This document shows positions 1-10,806 of a stretch of 64,000 bases of DNA, in pieces. The stretch's first letter is position 1, and each line of letters starts with the position of its first letter. This DNA is from Croceivirga sp. (GTDB lineage Bacteria; Bacteroidota; Bacteroidia; Flavobacteriales; Flavobacteriaceae). The translations under genes and the position numbers were made by a program. The stretch spans positions 101,810 through 165,809 of the forward strand of contig JANQRG010000037.1 of the NCBI GenBank assembly GCA_028284665.1, in the 5' to 3' direction. The notes beneath the pieces are model-generated. The model did not search any database. It had not been told where the DNA came from and saw only the letters and a list, made by a program, of their open reading frames with translations.

Positions 1-2
1 GT

Positions 3-1013
3 GTAGAGAGTAATATCTCACAACTGTATTTTCAATCGGCGTCCGAACAGGAGAATCTGGAAACATTACATACGTTTAACTCTGAGCTTATAGCGGAAGA
101 GCTACTCAAAGATTTATCCAAAGATAGTCAGGTAGATAACAATTTGTTAAGGGCTTTATTTAGAAAATTAATTCCTGAACATTTTAGAAGCATTATCAAA
201 TCGAGACCAAATGTTCTTTGGATAATGGATGTAGAAACTGCCAGCTACCCTTTGGAAATGTTTATGGATATGGACAATGATCGATTCCCAACTTTTGTAA
301 ATGTGGGCTTAATAAGGAACGTCATTACTAAATATTCCAGAACAGGATTTACTTCCATTAAAGCAAATACTGCGTTAATTATTGGCGATCCGCATACGGA
401 TGGGTTTCTTGAACAGATTCCTGGAGCTAGCGAAGAAGCAAATTTGGTGTTTGATGTTTTGAAAGAGAAAAACTTCACTATTGATATCCATTTGAAAAAC
501 ACCGGTATAGGAATTATCAATAGTCTGTTCAGTAGAGAACACCAAATAATCCATTTAACCGGACATGGTGTTTACAATCCCAATTCATCTAGCAAAGCAG
601 GTATTGTAATTGGAAAAGATCTCTATTTAACGGCATTGGAAATAGCGTCAATGCCTGTGCCTCCTGAACTGGTTTTTGTTAATTGTTGTCATCCAGAAAG
701 TAGTATGTCAGAAATGGAAAAGCCCGAACATAACTATACTAAATTTGCTGCTTTCTTTGGCACAGAATTAATTGAAGCCGGCGTAAAAGCAGTTGTCGTT
801 GCTGGTTGGGCTATAGATAATGGGGCTTCACAAGTATTTATTAAAGAACTGTATAGTCACGTTTTAGATGGATACCACTTTGGTAAGGCAGTAAAAATGG
901 CAAGAAAAAGTTGTTATTACGCATTTCCTGAAGACAATACTTGGGGAGCATTCCAATGTTATGGAGATCCCTGGTTTGAGTTATCAGCAACACAGATTGG
1001 TGGGGGGAACTGA
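3..1013 (+). CDS. CHAT-domain (caspase-like) protein, C-terminal part, truncated at left window edge
   Basis: Frame is open from base 3 (no stop) through the listed TTG at 144; motifs HLTGHG (His) and LVFVNCCHPE (Cys), GWAIDNGASQVFIKELY, WGAFQCYGDPWF typical of CHAT peptidases. Confidence 0.85.
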   Translation, partial: VESNISQLYFQSASEQENLETLHTFNSELIAEELLKDLSKDSQVDNNLLRALFRKLIPEHFRSIIKSRPNVLWIMDVETASYPLEMFMDMDNDRFPTFVNVGLIRNVITKYSRTGFTSIKANTALIIGDPHTDGFLEQIPGASEEANLVFDVLKEKNFTIDIHLKNTGIGIINSLFSREHQIIHLTGHGVYNPNSSSKAGIVIGKDLYLTALEIASMPVPPELVFVNCCHPESSMSEMEKPEHNYTKFAAFFGTELIEAGVKAVVVAGWAIDNGASQVFIKELYSHVLDGYHFGKAVKMARKSCYYAFPEDNTWGAFQCYGDPWFELSATQIGGGN

Positions 1014-1086
1014 ATTGTTGAGAATCCAATTCCACACCGAAATCGTAACCAAACTATTGGTAATACTGAAGAAAAATCATTAGTAT

Positions 1087-2256
1087 ATGGCAAAGAGTTC
1101 TAAGAAAAGGATACCTAAAACCAAAACGGTATTCGGTTATTCGAGCATCAAACTTTTCAGTACATATCCTATTCCATTCACCATCCTGTTTTTGATTGTA
1201 ACCTGCCTCGAGGTAAAAGGACAGGATACCAATACGAAGGCCATAGATCAGATCGCCGAGGAGATGGTGGCAAGGATACGAACAGACATAAACCCTGAAT
1301 TTATATATGACTATGAAGATCCTAAGTTTGTTCCTCCTGAGGGTAAAACATTGCTGATCATGGGGCAAACCGTGGAACGTATTACGGAATATATGGATCA
1401 TTTTGGGCATCGCCCCCTCCCCGGTGGTTGGTCAGCCTACTGGGGGATCCCTGAATTTACCGGTATTGCGGAGAAGCATAAAAATGAAACCGGTGCTTCT
1501 CAAAATCACCAGATGCTGATAGATTCGTTTCCAAATACTATTGTTCAAAGTGCGCTATGGATGGTAGGAAAATGGAATGTCGCGCAAAAAGCAGTCAATG
1601 GAGATTACGACCGTGTCGTGAAGAAATACAGTGCCTGGGCTAAAAAGGTGAACAGACCGATTTACCTGAGGATTGGTTACGAATTTGACGGACCCCACAA
1701 CGAATTGGAACCTCGGGAATATGTTAAGGCCTATCGACATATTGTTGATGTTATACGCGCAAAAGGCGCGGACAACGTCGCTTTTGTTTGGCATTCCTAT
1801 GCGTCTAAACCTTTTAAGGACTATCCGATCTCTGCCTGGTATCCGGGGGATAATTATGTAGATTGGGTAGGGATCTCAGTCTTTGGGCATGCGTATGGGG
1901 GTACGGACTTTGGTAGGTATTGTGATAATGTGCTGCAATTTGCCAAACAACACAAGAAACCGGTAATGATCGCTGAGGCTAACCCCATCAAGGGTATCAA
2001 TGAAAACAATAGCGACGTCTGGGAGCAATGGTTTGTTAACTTCTTCACCTTCGCCTACAATAAAAATATTAAGGCCATCAGTTTTATAAACGAAGATTGG
2101 CCTCGGACAAAAATCACCGGAATTTCAGAATGGAAGGACAGTCGGCTCTACAATAACGAATACGTTTCCCGGGCCTGGTTTAAAGAGACCGATAAAGCAC
2201 GTTATTTAAAGCAATCAACGGAACTCTATGAGCGGTTAGGGTATTCGAAGTACTAG
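1087..2256 (+). CDS. GH26-like / mannanase-like glycoside hydrolase domain protein
   Basis: YLRIGYEFDGP, VAFVWHSYAS, DWVGISVF, MIAEANP motifs characteristic of (beta/alpha)8 GH26-like enzymes; N-terminal hydrophobic segment. Confidence 0.7.
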   Translation: MAKSSKKRIPKTKTVFGYSSIKLFSTYPIPFTILFLIVTCLEVKGQDTNTKAIDQIAEEMVARIRTDINPEFIYDYEDPKFVPPEGKTLLIMGQTVERITEYMDHFGHRPLPGGWSAYWGIPEFTGIAEKHKNETGASQNHQMLIDSFPNTIVQSALWMVGKWNVAQKAVNGDYDRVVKKYSAWAKKVNRPIYLRIGYEFDGPHNELEPREYVKAYRHIVDVIRAKGADNVAFVWHSYASKPFKDYPISAWYPGDNYVDWVGISVFGHAYGGTDFGRYCDNVLQFAKQHKKPVMIAEANPIKGINENNSDVWEQWFVNFFTFAYNKNIKAISFINEDWPRTKITGISEWKDSRLYNNEYVSRAWFKETDKARYLKQSTELYERLGYSKY

Positions 2257-2346
2257 TCAAGAATGACGCCTGCTACCAAGTTTTGACTTAGGCGATAATA
2301 AAATGCAGTTATGAAGGTAACTTTAACCCCTTAAAAACATTGACCA

Positions 2347-3399
2347 ATGACCAAATCCATCCTGCTTGTTTTCGTAGCCTTGTGGTTACAACCCACTGTA
2401 GCCCAAAATCGCTTTCAGGAAGTTTTTAAAAGCGATAATCGACCACTGCGAGAAAACTTAAGGATCACCTTTGAAGATCCTTTGGGTAATTCAGGGCATC
2501 TTCCGATCACCATTCTCAAAGGTAGTACAGAAGGTCCGGTATTTACCATAGTCGCCGGGGTTCATGGTTTTGAGTATCCCCCCATCGTAGCCTCCCAGGA
2601 GTTGTTGCAGGAAATTGAGGATTCAGAACTCAAAGGCACTTTGATTGTCATTCCTATTGCCAATGTGGCTTCCTTCCATACCCGCACACCATTTATTAAT
2701 CCGCAGGACCAAACCAACTTAAACAATGCTTTTCCCGGAGACCTCAAGGGTACTATTACCCAACAATTGGCCCATTTCATTACAGCCAATATTATTCCGG
2801 TTAGCGATGTGTTCCTGGACATTCATGGTGGGGATGCCTGTGAAGACCTCATCCCTTTTATTTGCTACTACAACAATACCAAAAAGCCGGAACAAACGGC
2901 AGTGGCAAAGACCCTTTCGGAAGTCAGCGGTTTTGAATATATAGTTTCCTATCCCTACACCATTACTGATGCCGAACCCGCAAAGTACACTTTTAAGCAG
3001 GCGGTACAGGATGGCAAAATTGCGTTAAGTATTGAAGCCGGAAAATTGGGCAATGTACAGGAAGAAGCCGTACAACTGATAAAAAAAGGAGTGTATAACA
3101 TGCTTGGGGAAATGGACATGTATCACAAGGGCAGTGCTACTAACGTACCGCGTATTTACCTGAACCATCAAACCTATGTTCGCTCTAAGGTGGAAGGTAT
3201 TTTTTACAGTGCGTTCCAAGCGGGTGATGCTGTAACCCAAGGAGATATGGTAGGGTATACCACAGATGAGTTTGGAAAACGACTGGAGGAATACCGCGCC
3301 CCCAATTCGGGAATCATTTTATACAAATTGGCTACCCCACCGATAAACAAAGGCGATACCGTGATGTGCATCAGTACCCGAAAGGAAGAGAAAGACTAA
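2347..3399 (+). CDS. Succinylglutamate desuccinylase/aspartoacylase-family (M14-like) zinc hydrolase, secreted
   Basis: VAGVHGFEYPP (HxxE), FLDIHGGD, signal peptide. Confidence 0.8.
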   Translation: MTKSILLVFVALWLQPTVAQNRFQEVFKSDNRPLRENLRITFEDPLGNSGHLPITILKGSTEGPVFTIVAGVHGFEYPPIVASQELLQEIEDSELKGTLIVIPIANVASFHTRTPFINPQDQTNLNNAFPGDLKGTITQQLAHFITANIIPVSDVFLDIHGGDACEDLIPFICYYNNTKKPEQTAVAKTLSEVSGFEYIVSYPYTITDAEPAKYTFKQAVQDGKIALSIEAGKLGNVQEEAVQLIKKGVYNMLGEMDMYHKGSATNVPRIYLNHQTYVRSKVEGIFYSAFQAGDAVTQGDMVGYTTDEFGKRLEEYRAPNSGIILYKLATPPINKGDTVMCISTRKEEKD

Positions 3400-3651
3400 C
3401 GGGTTTTCCTGGAAAAGGTGCAGCTTGAGATATTAAGCTTCCAAACCGCCCCAATTACACCAGGGTGCGTGTTCACGAGCTTAGGGTAGTATTGCCTGTC
3501 CTACAACCACTTGTTCCGGAGCTTCCTGTTGCTTTTTCCAGGACCATCAATTGCTTCCAAAAGAGTAATCGGGATTTATGTACATTTGAGAATCAAGTAA
3601 CCAACTATCGAAACTCCATCCACAACTCGTGCCCCCTGGTATTATCTAACA

Positions 3652-4872
3652 TTGTTGATCCTGGCCGGTGAGGCGGTATTTATCTTACCTTTTGTCCTTC
3701 CTCGTATTTTTCGTCCTACAGTACTTGACGTTTTTGCGTTGGACAATGTACAATTGGGCCTGTGTTTTTCCATATATGGCATTTTGGCGATACCTTCTTA
3801 CTTGTTTGGTGGCCCCCTGGCGGATAAATACCCGCCCCGAAAATTGATTGCCGTAGCATTATGGCTTACTGCCCTGGGAGGACTCTTCTATGCACAATAT
3901 CCCGACGTCTTTGTGTTACGCATTTTATATGGCTATTGGGGGGTAACCACCATCTTTCTGTTTTGGGCACCCATGATCAAAGCGGCACGGGTATGGGGAG
4001 GGATCAATGCCCAGGGAAAAGCGTATGGGTTTTTAGATGGAGGCAGGGGCCTAACAGGGGCCCTGTTTGGACTTTTAGGGGTTTTGATCTTTTCATTCTT
4101 TTTGACCGAAGCTGCCGATGTCGCTTCACTTTCTGAACGGAAACGAGCGTTCTCCTACATCATTTATACCTCTTCCGGAATCATTTCGATAATCGGCGTA
4201 TTGGTATGGTACTTTATGATCAGCAAAGATGAAGCACAAGGCAATCTGGAGCGGATTACGTTCACCGAAATCCGACAAGTATTGAAATTGCCCTCTGTCT
4301 GGTTGTTGATGGTTATCATCCTGAGTGCCTACGTAGGCTATAAGATTACGGATATCGTTTCACAGTATGCTGAGGAGGTAATGCTTTACGATCAGGTGGA
4401 GGCCGCAAAAACAGGGACACTTCTACAATTTCTGCGACCCACTACAGGGATTTTGGTCGGATTGATCGCCGACAGATATAAGATAACCCGACTCTTGTTT
4501 TTCGGGTTTGTGCTTGCGGTTGTCGGTGGGCTACTCTTTGCCACCGGGATCATCGCGCCGACTACTACCATTTTGTTTTTTCTTTCTGTTGTGGTGATAG
4601 GGGTGGCGGTATATGCATGTCGCGCCTTATATTTTGGTGTGATGCAAGTGGGTAAGATCCCTCTCGCGCTCACAGGTACCGCAGTAGGATTAATATCGCT
4701 TACTGGCTATACCCCGGATATTTTCGCAGGGCCTGCCTATGGCTATTTGCTTGACGCCCATCCCGGGCAGGAGATTGGCCATCAGCATGTTTTTTGGATG
4801 TTCACCGCTTTTTCGTTAATCGGAGGTATAGCGGCTTTTCTCTACGATCGAAAGTATGGAAAAGCAGAATGA
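3652..4872 (+). CDS. MFS transporter
   Basis: 12-TM-like hydrophobic pattern, GGPLADKYPPRK loop; start codon uncertain (no ATG/GTG between the in-frame TAA at 3598 and the conserved first helix). Confidence 0.8.
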   Translation: MLILAGEAVFILPFVLPRIFRPTVLDVFALDNVQLGLCFSIYGILAIPSYLFGGPLADKYPPRKLIAVALWLTALGGLFYAQYPDVFVLRILYGYWGVTTIFLFWAPMIKAARVWGGINAQGKAYGFLDGGRGLTGALFGLLGVLIFSFFLTEAADVASLSERKRAFSYIIYTSSGIISIIGVLVWYFMISKDEAQGNLERITFTEIRQVLKLPSVWLLMVIILSAYVGYKITDIVSQYAEEVMLYDQVEAAKTGTLLQFLRPTTGILVGLIADRYKITRLLFFGFVLAVVGGLLFATGIIAPTTTILFFLSVVVIGVAVYACRALYFGVMQVGKIPLALTGTAVGLISLTGYTPDIFAGPAYGYLLDAHPGQEIGHQHVFWMFTAFSLIGGIAAFLYDRKYGKAE

Positions 4873-4941
4873 ATGGTGTTAAAATAACGCGCTATCCGCA
4901 CACTTTTAATATCTTTCCCGCTTAAATCAAACGAAACACTC

Positions 4942-7900
4942 ATGAGAATTTATGCGCTATTGTTGGCGGTACTGACCACTACTGCCATTACAGCTCAAAT
5001 CCAACCGCAATGGGTACGCTATCCGGCTATTTCACCTGATGGTACTTCCATTGCCTTTACCTACAAAGGCAACCTCTTTCGGGTGCCTACCAGCGGGGGT
5101 GCAGCAACGCAACTCACCTTCCACAAAGCCCACGATTACAAGGCCGTTTGGAGTAAAAATGGAAAGCAAATCGCTTTTGCTTCAGATCGTTATGGCAACT
5201 TTGATGTCTTTGTCATGGATGCCCAGGGAGGAGCCGCTACCCGTTTAACCTATCATAGCAATGATGAGGTACCTTATACCTTTTCAGATGATGACACCGG
5301 GGTACTCCTGGGTGCTGTACGTCAGGATGCTGCGAAACACCGGCAGTATCCTACCCGGGTACAACCCGAACTGTACCAGGTACCTTCCACAGGGGGCAGG
5401 GTAGATCAGGTATTGACGGTTCCGGCACAAGATGTGCAGGTAAACACCGACGGTAGTATGTTGGTGTACCACGATCGCAAAGGCTATGAAAATGAGTTTC
5501 GCAAGCACCATGTCTCTGCCATTGCACGGGATATCTGGAAATACGATGTTAACAACGACAAGCATACGATGTTAACCTCCTTTAAAGGGGAGGACCGGAA
5601 TCCGGTACTGGCTTCCGACGGCAATACCGTCTATTATCTTAGTGAAGCAAGTGGTAGTTTCAACGTACACAAGCTTACCCTGGACAACCCGGGACAAAAC
5701 ACCCAGCTTACCACTTTAACTACCCATCCAGTCCGGCATTTATCCTATGGTAACGGGACGATGGCCTTTAGTTATAATGGTGAGCTTTACACGGTAAAAG
5801 ACGGAGAAACACCCCAAAAGGTAGCTGTGATCATCCGTACTCAAGACGCGGAAAATGCAGATAAATTTGTATCGATCAATTCAGGGATTCGGGAAATGGC
5901 CATTGCACCGAATGGCAAGGAAATCGCTTTTATCGCCAGAGGGGAAGTTTTTGTGACTGCCGTTGAAGGTGGTTTAACGAAACGTTTAACCAATACGCCT
6001 GAACAGGAACGTTTTGTGCGTTTTACCTCCGATGGGAAAGCCGTAGCCTATGCCAGTGAACGGGAAGGAAAATGGCAGATCTATCAAACCGAAAAAGCAC
6101 GTAGTGAAGAGCCCTATTTTTTTGCAGCTACCGTGTTGAATGAAAAATTGATGTTAGGTAAGGAGGTAGATTGTTATTTACCGGAGTTTTCACCCGATGG
6201 CAAATTCATGGCCTTCATTGAAGATCGCCGCACCCTGAAGGTGCTAAACCTAAGCACAAAAGAAGAAAAAACCTTGTTGACCCCAGACGAACTCTACCAT
6301 TTTCAGGACGGGGACAAATATTATAAATGGAGTCCGGATAGCAAATGGTTACTGGTATCCTGGGGGGCTACCTTGAGCAATGGTGAAATCTTATTAGTTG
6401 CTGCTGACGGTACAAAAAAAGAGAACCTGACCCGAAGCGGCTATTACGATTTTTTCCCGAAGTGGGTAGGGGACGGGAATCAAATCTTATGGTTTAGTAA
6501 CCGCGATGGGCTGAAGAGTTATGCGACGAGCGGACGCACCCAGGACGATGTGTACACGCTCTTCCTTACCCAAAAGGGATGGGACAAGTTTCGAATGTCC
6601 AAAGAAGACTACGATCTGCTGCAATTGTTGGAGGAAAAACCCGAAAATGACGAAGACAAGAAAGAGGATGCCGGGAAAAAAACAAAGAAAAAGGGTGATA
6701 CCAAAACAGATGAAAAGGTAAAACCGTTACAATTTGATTGGGAGGATTTGCGGGAACGCAAAGCCCGGTTGACCATTCATTCCTCCAATCTGGCAGATGC
6801 GGTCGTATCCAAAGATGGAGAAAAACTATACTATCTGGCCCGGTTTGAAAAGAACCTGAACTTGTGGGAAACCGAACTTCGGACAAAGAAGACAAAGCTG
6901 CTCATTCCCGTTAATGCAAAGCGTGCCGGTTTGCAATGGGATGCCAAACAGGAACAGCTCTTCCTGCTCAGTGACGGGAAGATACTAAAAGTAGACCTGG
7001 ATGGCGCTAAAACCAAGCCTGTAAAAATGAAATCGGAGATGCAATTGGATACAGATGCCGAGAGACAACATATGTTTGAACATGTTTGGTTGCGGACCAA
7101 TGCCATATTCTATCGTTCCGATTTTCACGGGCAGGATTGGGAGATGCTAAAGAAGGAATACGAAAAGTATGTTCCACATTTGGGTAATTCCTATGAATTT
7201 GCAGAGATGATTTCTGAACTATTAGGGGAACTTAATGTGAGTCATTCCGGGGGACGGTACAATGGTAATATCCCGAATCAGGATGCCACGGCAAGCCTGG
7301 GAATCTTTATGGACTACTCTCATGAGGGTGATGGGATAAAGATTGACGAGATCATTAAGGGAGGCCCTTTGGATAAGGCTGCTTTTACCATTGCACCGGG
7401 AAGTGTTATTGAAAAGGTCAATGGCACCGTCATTGCTGCAACTTCTGACGTGGCCCAATATCTCAATCGTATCGCCGGGCAGTTTGTACTGCTGGACATT
7501 CTAAACCCAACAACCAATAAAAGGCAGCAGATTACGGTAAAACCCATTACCCTTGACGAAGAGAACCGCCTGTTGTACAAACGCTGGGTAAAGCGTAATG
7601 AAAAAGAGGTGGAGGAAAAAAGCGAGGGACTTCTGGGCTATGTGCATATTCCCGGAATGAGCGATGGGCCGTATCGCAATATCTATGAACAGATGTTAGG
7701 CAAGTTTGCAGATAAAAAGGCGGTGATCGTGGACACCCGATTTAACGGCGGGGGTGATCTTGTAGCCGATTTGGCAATGTTCTTTACCGGGGAATCCTTT
7801 ATTTCCTATGAAACGGAAGATCGTAAAGTAGGAGGGGAACCTACTTCGCGTTGGACAAAACCTACCCTGGCTATCTTTAATGAATCCATGTATAGTGACG

Positions 7901-8178
7901 GGCATTGTTTTGCCAGCGGCTATACCGATCTGAATATTGGGACAACCGTAGGGATGCCGGTACCGGGAACTTGTAGTTTTGCGGGCTGGGAGCGCTTACC
8001 CAATGGGGGGACCTGGGGAGTAGTTCCGGTAAGTGCTAAGAACAAAGTAGGAGAATGGATGGAAAACAACCAGACGGAACCCAAGATCTTGGTAAAAAAC
8101 CAGCCTGATGTAATTGATAAAGGGATCGATCAGCAATTGGAACGCGCCATAGCAGAGCTCCTAAAGGAAGTGCAATAA
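4942..8178 (+). CDS. Tricorn-protease-like S41 peptidase with N-terminal PD40/TolB-like beta-propeller and PDZ
   Basis: Repeated PAISPDGTSIAFTYKGNLFRV blades, charged linker EKPENDEDKKEDAGKKTKKKGDTKTDEK, PDZ and S41 core DTRFNGGGDLVADL...NESMYSDGHCFASGY. Confidence 0.9.
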   Translation: MRIYALLLAVLTTTAITAQIQPQWVRYPAISPDGTSIAFTYKGNLFRVPTSGGAATQLTFHKAHDYKAVWSKNGKQIAFASDRYGNFDVFVMDAQGGAATRLTYHSNDEVPYTFSDDDTGVLLGAVRQDAAKHRQYPTRVQPELYQVPSTGGRVDQVLTVPAQDVQVNTDGSMLVYHDRKGYENEFRKHHVSAIARDIWKYDVNNDKHTMLTSFKGEDRNPVLASDGNTVYYLSEASGSFNVHKLTLDNPGQNTQLTTLTTHPVRHLSYGNGTMAFSYNGELYTVKDGETPQKVAVIIRTQDAENADKFVSINSGIREMAIAPNGKEIAFIARGEVFVTAVEGGLTKRLTNTPEQERFVRFTSDGKAVAYASEREGKWQIYQTEKARSEEPYFFAATVLNEKLMLGKEVDCYLPEFSPDGKFMAFIEDRRTLKVLNLSTKEEKTLLTPDELYHFQDGDKYYKWSPDSKWLLVSWGATLSNGEILLVAADGTKKENLTRSGYYDFFPKWVGDGNQILWFSNRDGLKSYATSGRTQDDVYTLFLTQKGWDKFRMSKEDYDLLQLLEEKPENDEDKKEDAGKKTKKKGDTKTDEKVKPLQFDWEDLRERKARLTIHSSNLADAVVSKDGEKLYYLARFEKNLNLWETELRTKKTKLLIPVNAKRAGLQWDAKQEQLFLLSDGKILKVDLDGAKTKPVKMKSEMQLDTDAERQHMFEHVWLRTNAIFYRSDFHGQDWEMLKKEYEKYVPHLGNSYEFAEMISELLGELNVSHSGGRYNGNIPNQDATASLGIFMDYSHEGDGIKIDEIIKGGPLDKAAFTIAPGSVIEKVNGTVIAATSDVAQYLNRIAGQFVLLDILNPTTNKRQQITVKPITLDEENRLLYKRWVKRNEKEVEEKSEGLLGYVHIPGMSDGPYRNIYEQMLGKFADKKAVIVDTRFNGGGDLVADLAMFFTGESFISYETEDRKVGGEPTSRWTKPTLAIFNESMYSDGHCFASGYTDLNIGTTVGMPVPGTCSFAGWERLPNGGTWGVVPVSAKNKVGEWMENNQTEPKILVKNQPDVIDKGIDQQLERAIAELLKEVQ

Positions 8179-8237
8179 CTAGAGATTCTTTTTCGCATAA
8201 ATAATTAGTTGTAAATGCCTAAAATACTTCATGACCT

Positions 8238-10787
8238 ATGCGGTATTTTTTAATTGGATTAGCACTTATGTTGGTCAGCTGTGGTAAAAGAGCTCCGGAC
8301 GAAGTTGTTATTGCCAGCAATTGGGAATTTCGAAAAACCGGGGATACTTCCTGGTTACCCGCTTCAATCCCCGGAACGGTGCATACCGATCTACTAGCGA
8401 ACCAAAAGATCGAAAACCCCTTTTTTCGCCTGAATGAGCTGGACGTTCAATGGGTGGATAAAGAAGACTGGGAGTACCAGACGTCGTTTCAGCTGGAAAA
8501 GAAAGCGCTAAAACGGGATCATTTCGAGCTGATTTTTCAGGGGTTGGATACCTATGCCAAGGTATACCTGAATGACACCTTGCTGCTGGAAACCGATAAT
8601 ATGTTTCGAACCTACAAAGCAGAGGTAACCCAAAAACTAAAAGAGGGTACAAATGACTTGCGGATACTCCTGGAATCACCGATCCGCAGGGGTATTAAAA
8701 AATACGACGCTGTCCCTTATGTTATTCCCGTTTCCGATAATGACCTTGCGGAAATAGGGCAAGTCCCGGAAAACAAAAAAGTAAGCATTTACACCCGAAA
8801 AGCCGGGTATCATTTTGGTTGGGATTGGGGGCCACGTTTGGTAAGCTCAGGGATTTGGCGTCCGGTAATCTTAAAAAGTTGGGATGATTTTAGGATCAAA
8901 GATCTCCATGTCCAGCAAAAAAGGTTGGACACCACCGCTATGCTGAACGCTAATGTGGAGATAAAAGCCCTGGAAGCCACTGAATTGGATATGGAGCTAA
9001 GGGTGGACGGAATGTTGGTCGCAGAGACTCCCCTGTTGGTACAGGCGGGAACCGCCGTCTACGACATTCCCTTTACCATTGTTGAACCCGAACTTTGGTG
9101 GCCGAATGGCTTTGGGGACCAAAAGTTATATGATGTAGGGATTCGGCTGAAGGGAAAAAGAAGTGTGGATACGGCGTCGCGGAGCATAGGACTGCGCACG
9201 GTTGAACTGGTAACCGAAAAAGATAGTATTGGGAGTTCCTTTTACTTCAAGGTCAATGGGCAACCCATCTTTATGAAAGGGGCCAATTATATCCCGAACG
9301 ATGTCTTTCTACCTCGGGTGGATACCACAGCCTATAAAAAGGTGGTAGACGCTGCAGTAGCCGCCAATATGAATATGTTGCGAGTATGGGGCGGAGGGGT
9401 TTACGAGAACGACATTTTTTATGAATTGTGTGACGAAAAGGGGATTCTGGTATGGCAGGATTTTATGTTTGCCTGTGCGATGTTTCCAGGAGATACCGCT
9501 TTTCTGGAGAACGTGAAACAAGAAGCCATCGATAATGTAAAAAGGCTGCGGAACCATCCTTCCATTGCCCTTTGGTGTGGGAACAATGAGATCCTGGTGG
9601 CCTGGAAAAACTGGGGTTGGGAAAACGAGATGATCAAAACTTTTGGCGTATCTGCGGCAGAAGAGGTGTATGCCGCCTATGAAGCCGTTTTTCATGATAT
9701 CCTTCCAGGGGTAGTTGAAGCCTACGATCCTTCCCGTTCGTATTGGGCTTCTTCACCAAGTAGTGCCGAAGGAATACCGGAATCCTTAACCGATGGCGAT
9801 CGCCATTATTGGGGTGTCTGGTGGGGCAAAGAGCCTTTTTCCAACTTTGAAGCCGAAATGCCGCGTTTTATGTCGGAATTCGGATTTCAGTCCTTTCCGG
9901 AGTTATCCACTGTGGAGCAATATGCGCTTCCCGAAGATTATGACATTTATTCCGAAGTGATGAAATCGCATCAGCGATCAAGTATTGGAAATGAGACCAT
10001 TGAGGAGTATATGTTGCGACACTACCAACAACCCAGAGATTTTGCTTCGTATCTCTACATCAGTCATTTGTTGCAGGCGTATGGTATTGGAGAAGGGATA
10101 CACGCGCATAGACGCAATCGCGAACGTTGTATGGGCAGTCTGTACTGGCAAATTAACGATTGCTGGCCGGTGGCTTCCTGGAGCAGTATTGATTATTATG
10201 GCAAATGGAAGGCCTTGCATTATGAAGTGAAACGCGCATTTGCACCGCTGGCCCTTAGTTTTGGGCATACTACCGACGCTACAGAAGTCTTTGCTCTTAA
10301 CGATCATTTGAATCCCGTTTCGGCCAAGCTTACACTGCAACTACTCGATTTTGAAGGCACCCTCTTAGAACAGTGGAACGATACCATTACCATGCCACCG
10401 GGAAGCAGTCAAAAGATACTTATGCTGAGTAAAGAGGAGCTATCGGCATACGACCCTGCTACAACACTGCTTCATGCCAGCTTGCATATTGGCGACAGCC
10501 TGGTTACGGAAAAGGTCCGCTATCGTACAGTTTTTAAGGCACTGGAACTCCCTGAACCCGAATTACAATACGAAGTCCTGGAAAAGGAAAACGTATTTGA
10601 GGTAGTGTTACGAACAAAACACCTGGCAAAAGATGTGTATTTGGCCTCTCGGTCATCGGGTAATTTTTCGGATAACTACTTTGATCTGTTACCCGGGCAA
10701 AGCAAGACCGTAACCATACAAAAGGATAGTACCCTGTTGAATTTCAAGGAAGATTTGCAAGTGGTAAGCTTGAAAGACAGCTATTAG
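8238..10787 (+). CDS. Beta-mannosidase-like GH2 glycoside hydrolase, lipoprotein
   Basis: Lipobox MLVSCGK; GH2 motifs MLRVWGGGVYENDIFYELCDEKGILVWQDFMFAC, LWCGNNE, MSEFGFQSFP. Confidence 0.93.
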   Translation: MRYFLIGLALMLVSCGKRAPDEVVIASNWEFRKTGDTSWLPASIPGTVHTDLLANQKIENPFFRLNELDVQWVDKEDWEYQTSFQLEKKALKRDHFELIFQGLDTYAKVYLNDTLLLETDNMFRTYKAEVTQKLKEGTNDLRILLESPIRRGIKKYDAVPYVIPVSDNDLAEIGQVPENKKVSIYTRKAGYHFGWDWGPRLVSSGIWRPVILKSWDDFRIKDLHVQQKRLDTTAMLNANVEIKALEATELDMELRVDGMLVAETPLLVQAGTAVYDIPFTIVEPELWWPNGFGDQKLYDVGIRLKGKRSVDTASRSIGLRTVELVTEKDSIGSSFYFKVNGQPIFMKGANYIPNDVFLPRVDTTAYKKVVDAAVAANMNMLRVWGGGVYENDIFYELCDEKGILVWQDFMFACAMFPGDTAFLENVKQEAIDNVKRLRNHPSIALWCGNNEILVAWKNWGWENEMIKTFGVSAAEEVYAAYEAVFHDILPGVVEAYDPSRSYWASSPSSAEGIPESLTDGDRHYWGVWWGKEPFSNFEAEMPRFMSEFGFQSFPELSTVEQYALPEDYDIYSEVMKSHQRSSIGNETIEEYMLRHYQQPRDFASYLYISHLLQAYGIGEGIHAHRRNRERCMGSLYWQINDCWPVASWSSIDYYGKWKALHYEVKRAFAPLALSFGHTTDATEVFALNDHLNPVSAKLTLQLLDFEGTLLEQWNDTITMPPGSSQKILMLSKEELSAYDPATTLLHASLHIGDSLVTEKVRYRTVFKALELPEPELQYEVLEKENVFEVVLRTKHLAKDVYLASRSSGNFSDNYFDLLPGQSKTVTIQKDSTLLNFKEDLQVVSLKDSY

Positions 10788-10806
10788 AGATACCCACTTT
10801 ACATCT

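Noticed and set aside
3465-3671. 68-aa + ORF preceding the MFS gene
   Set aside because: No motif, overlaps the MFS 5' end in another frame.
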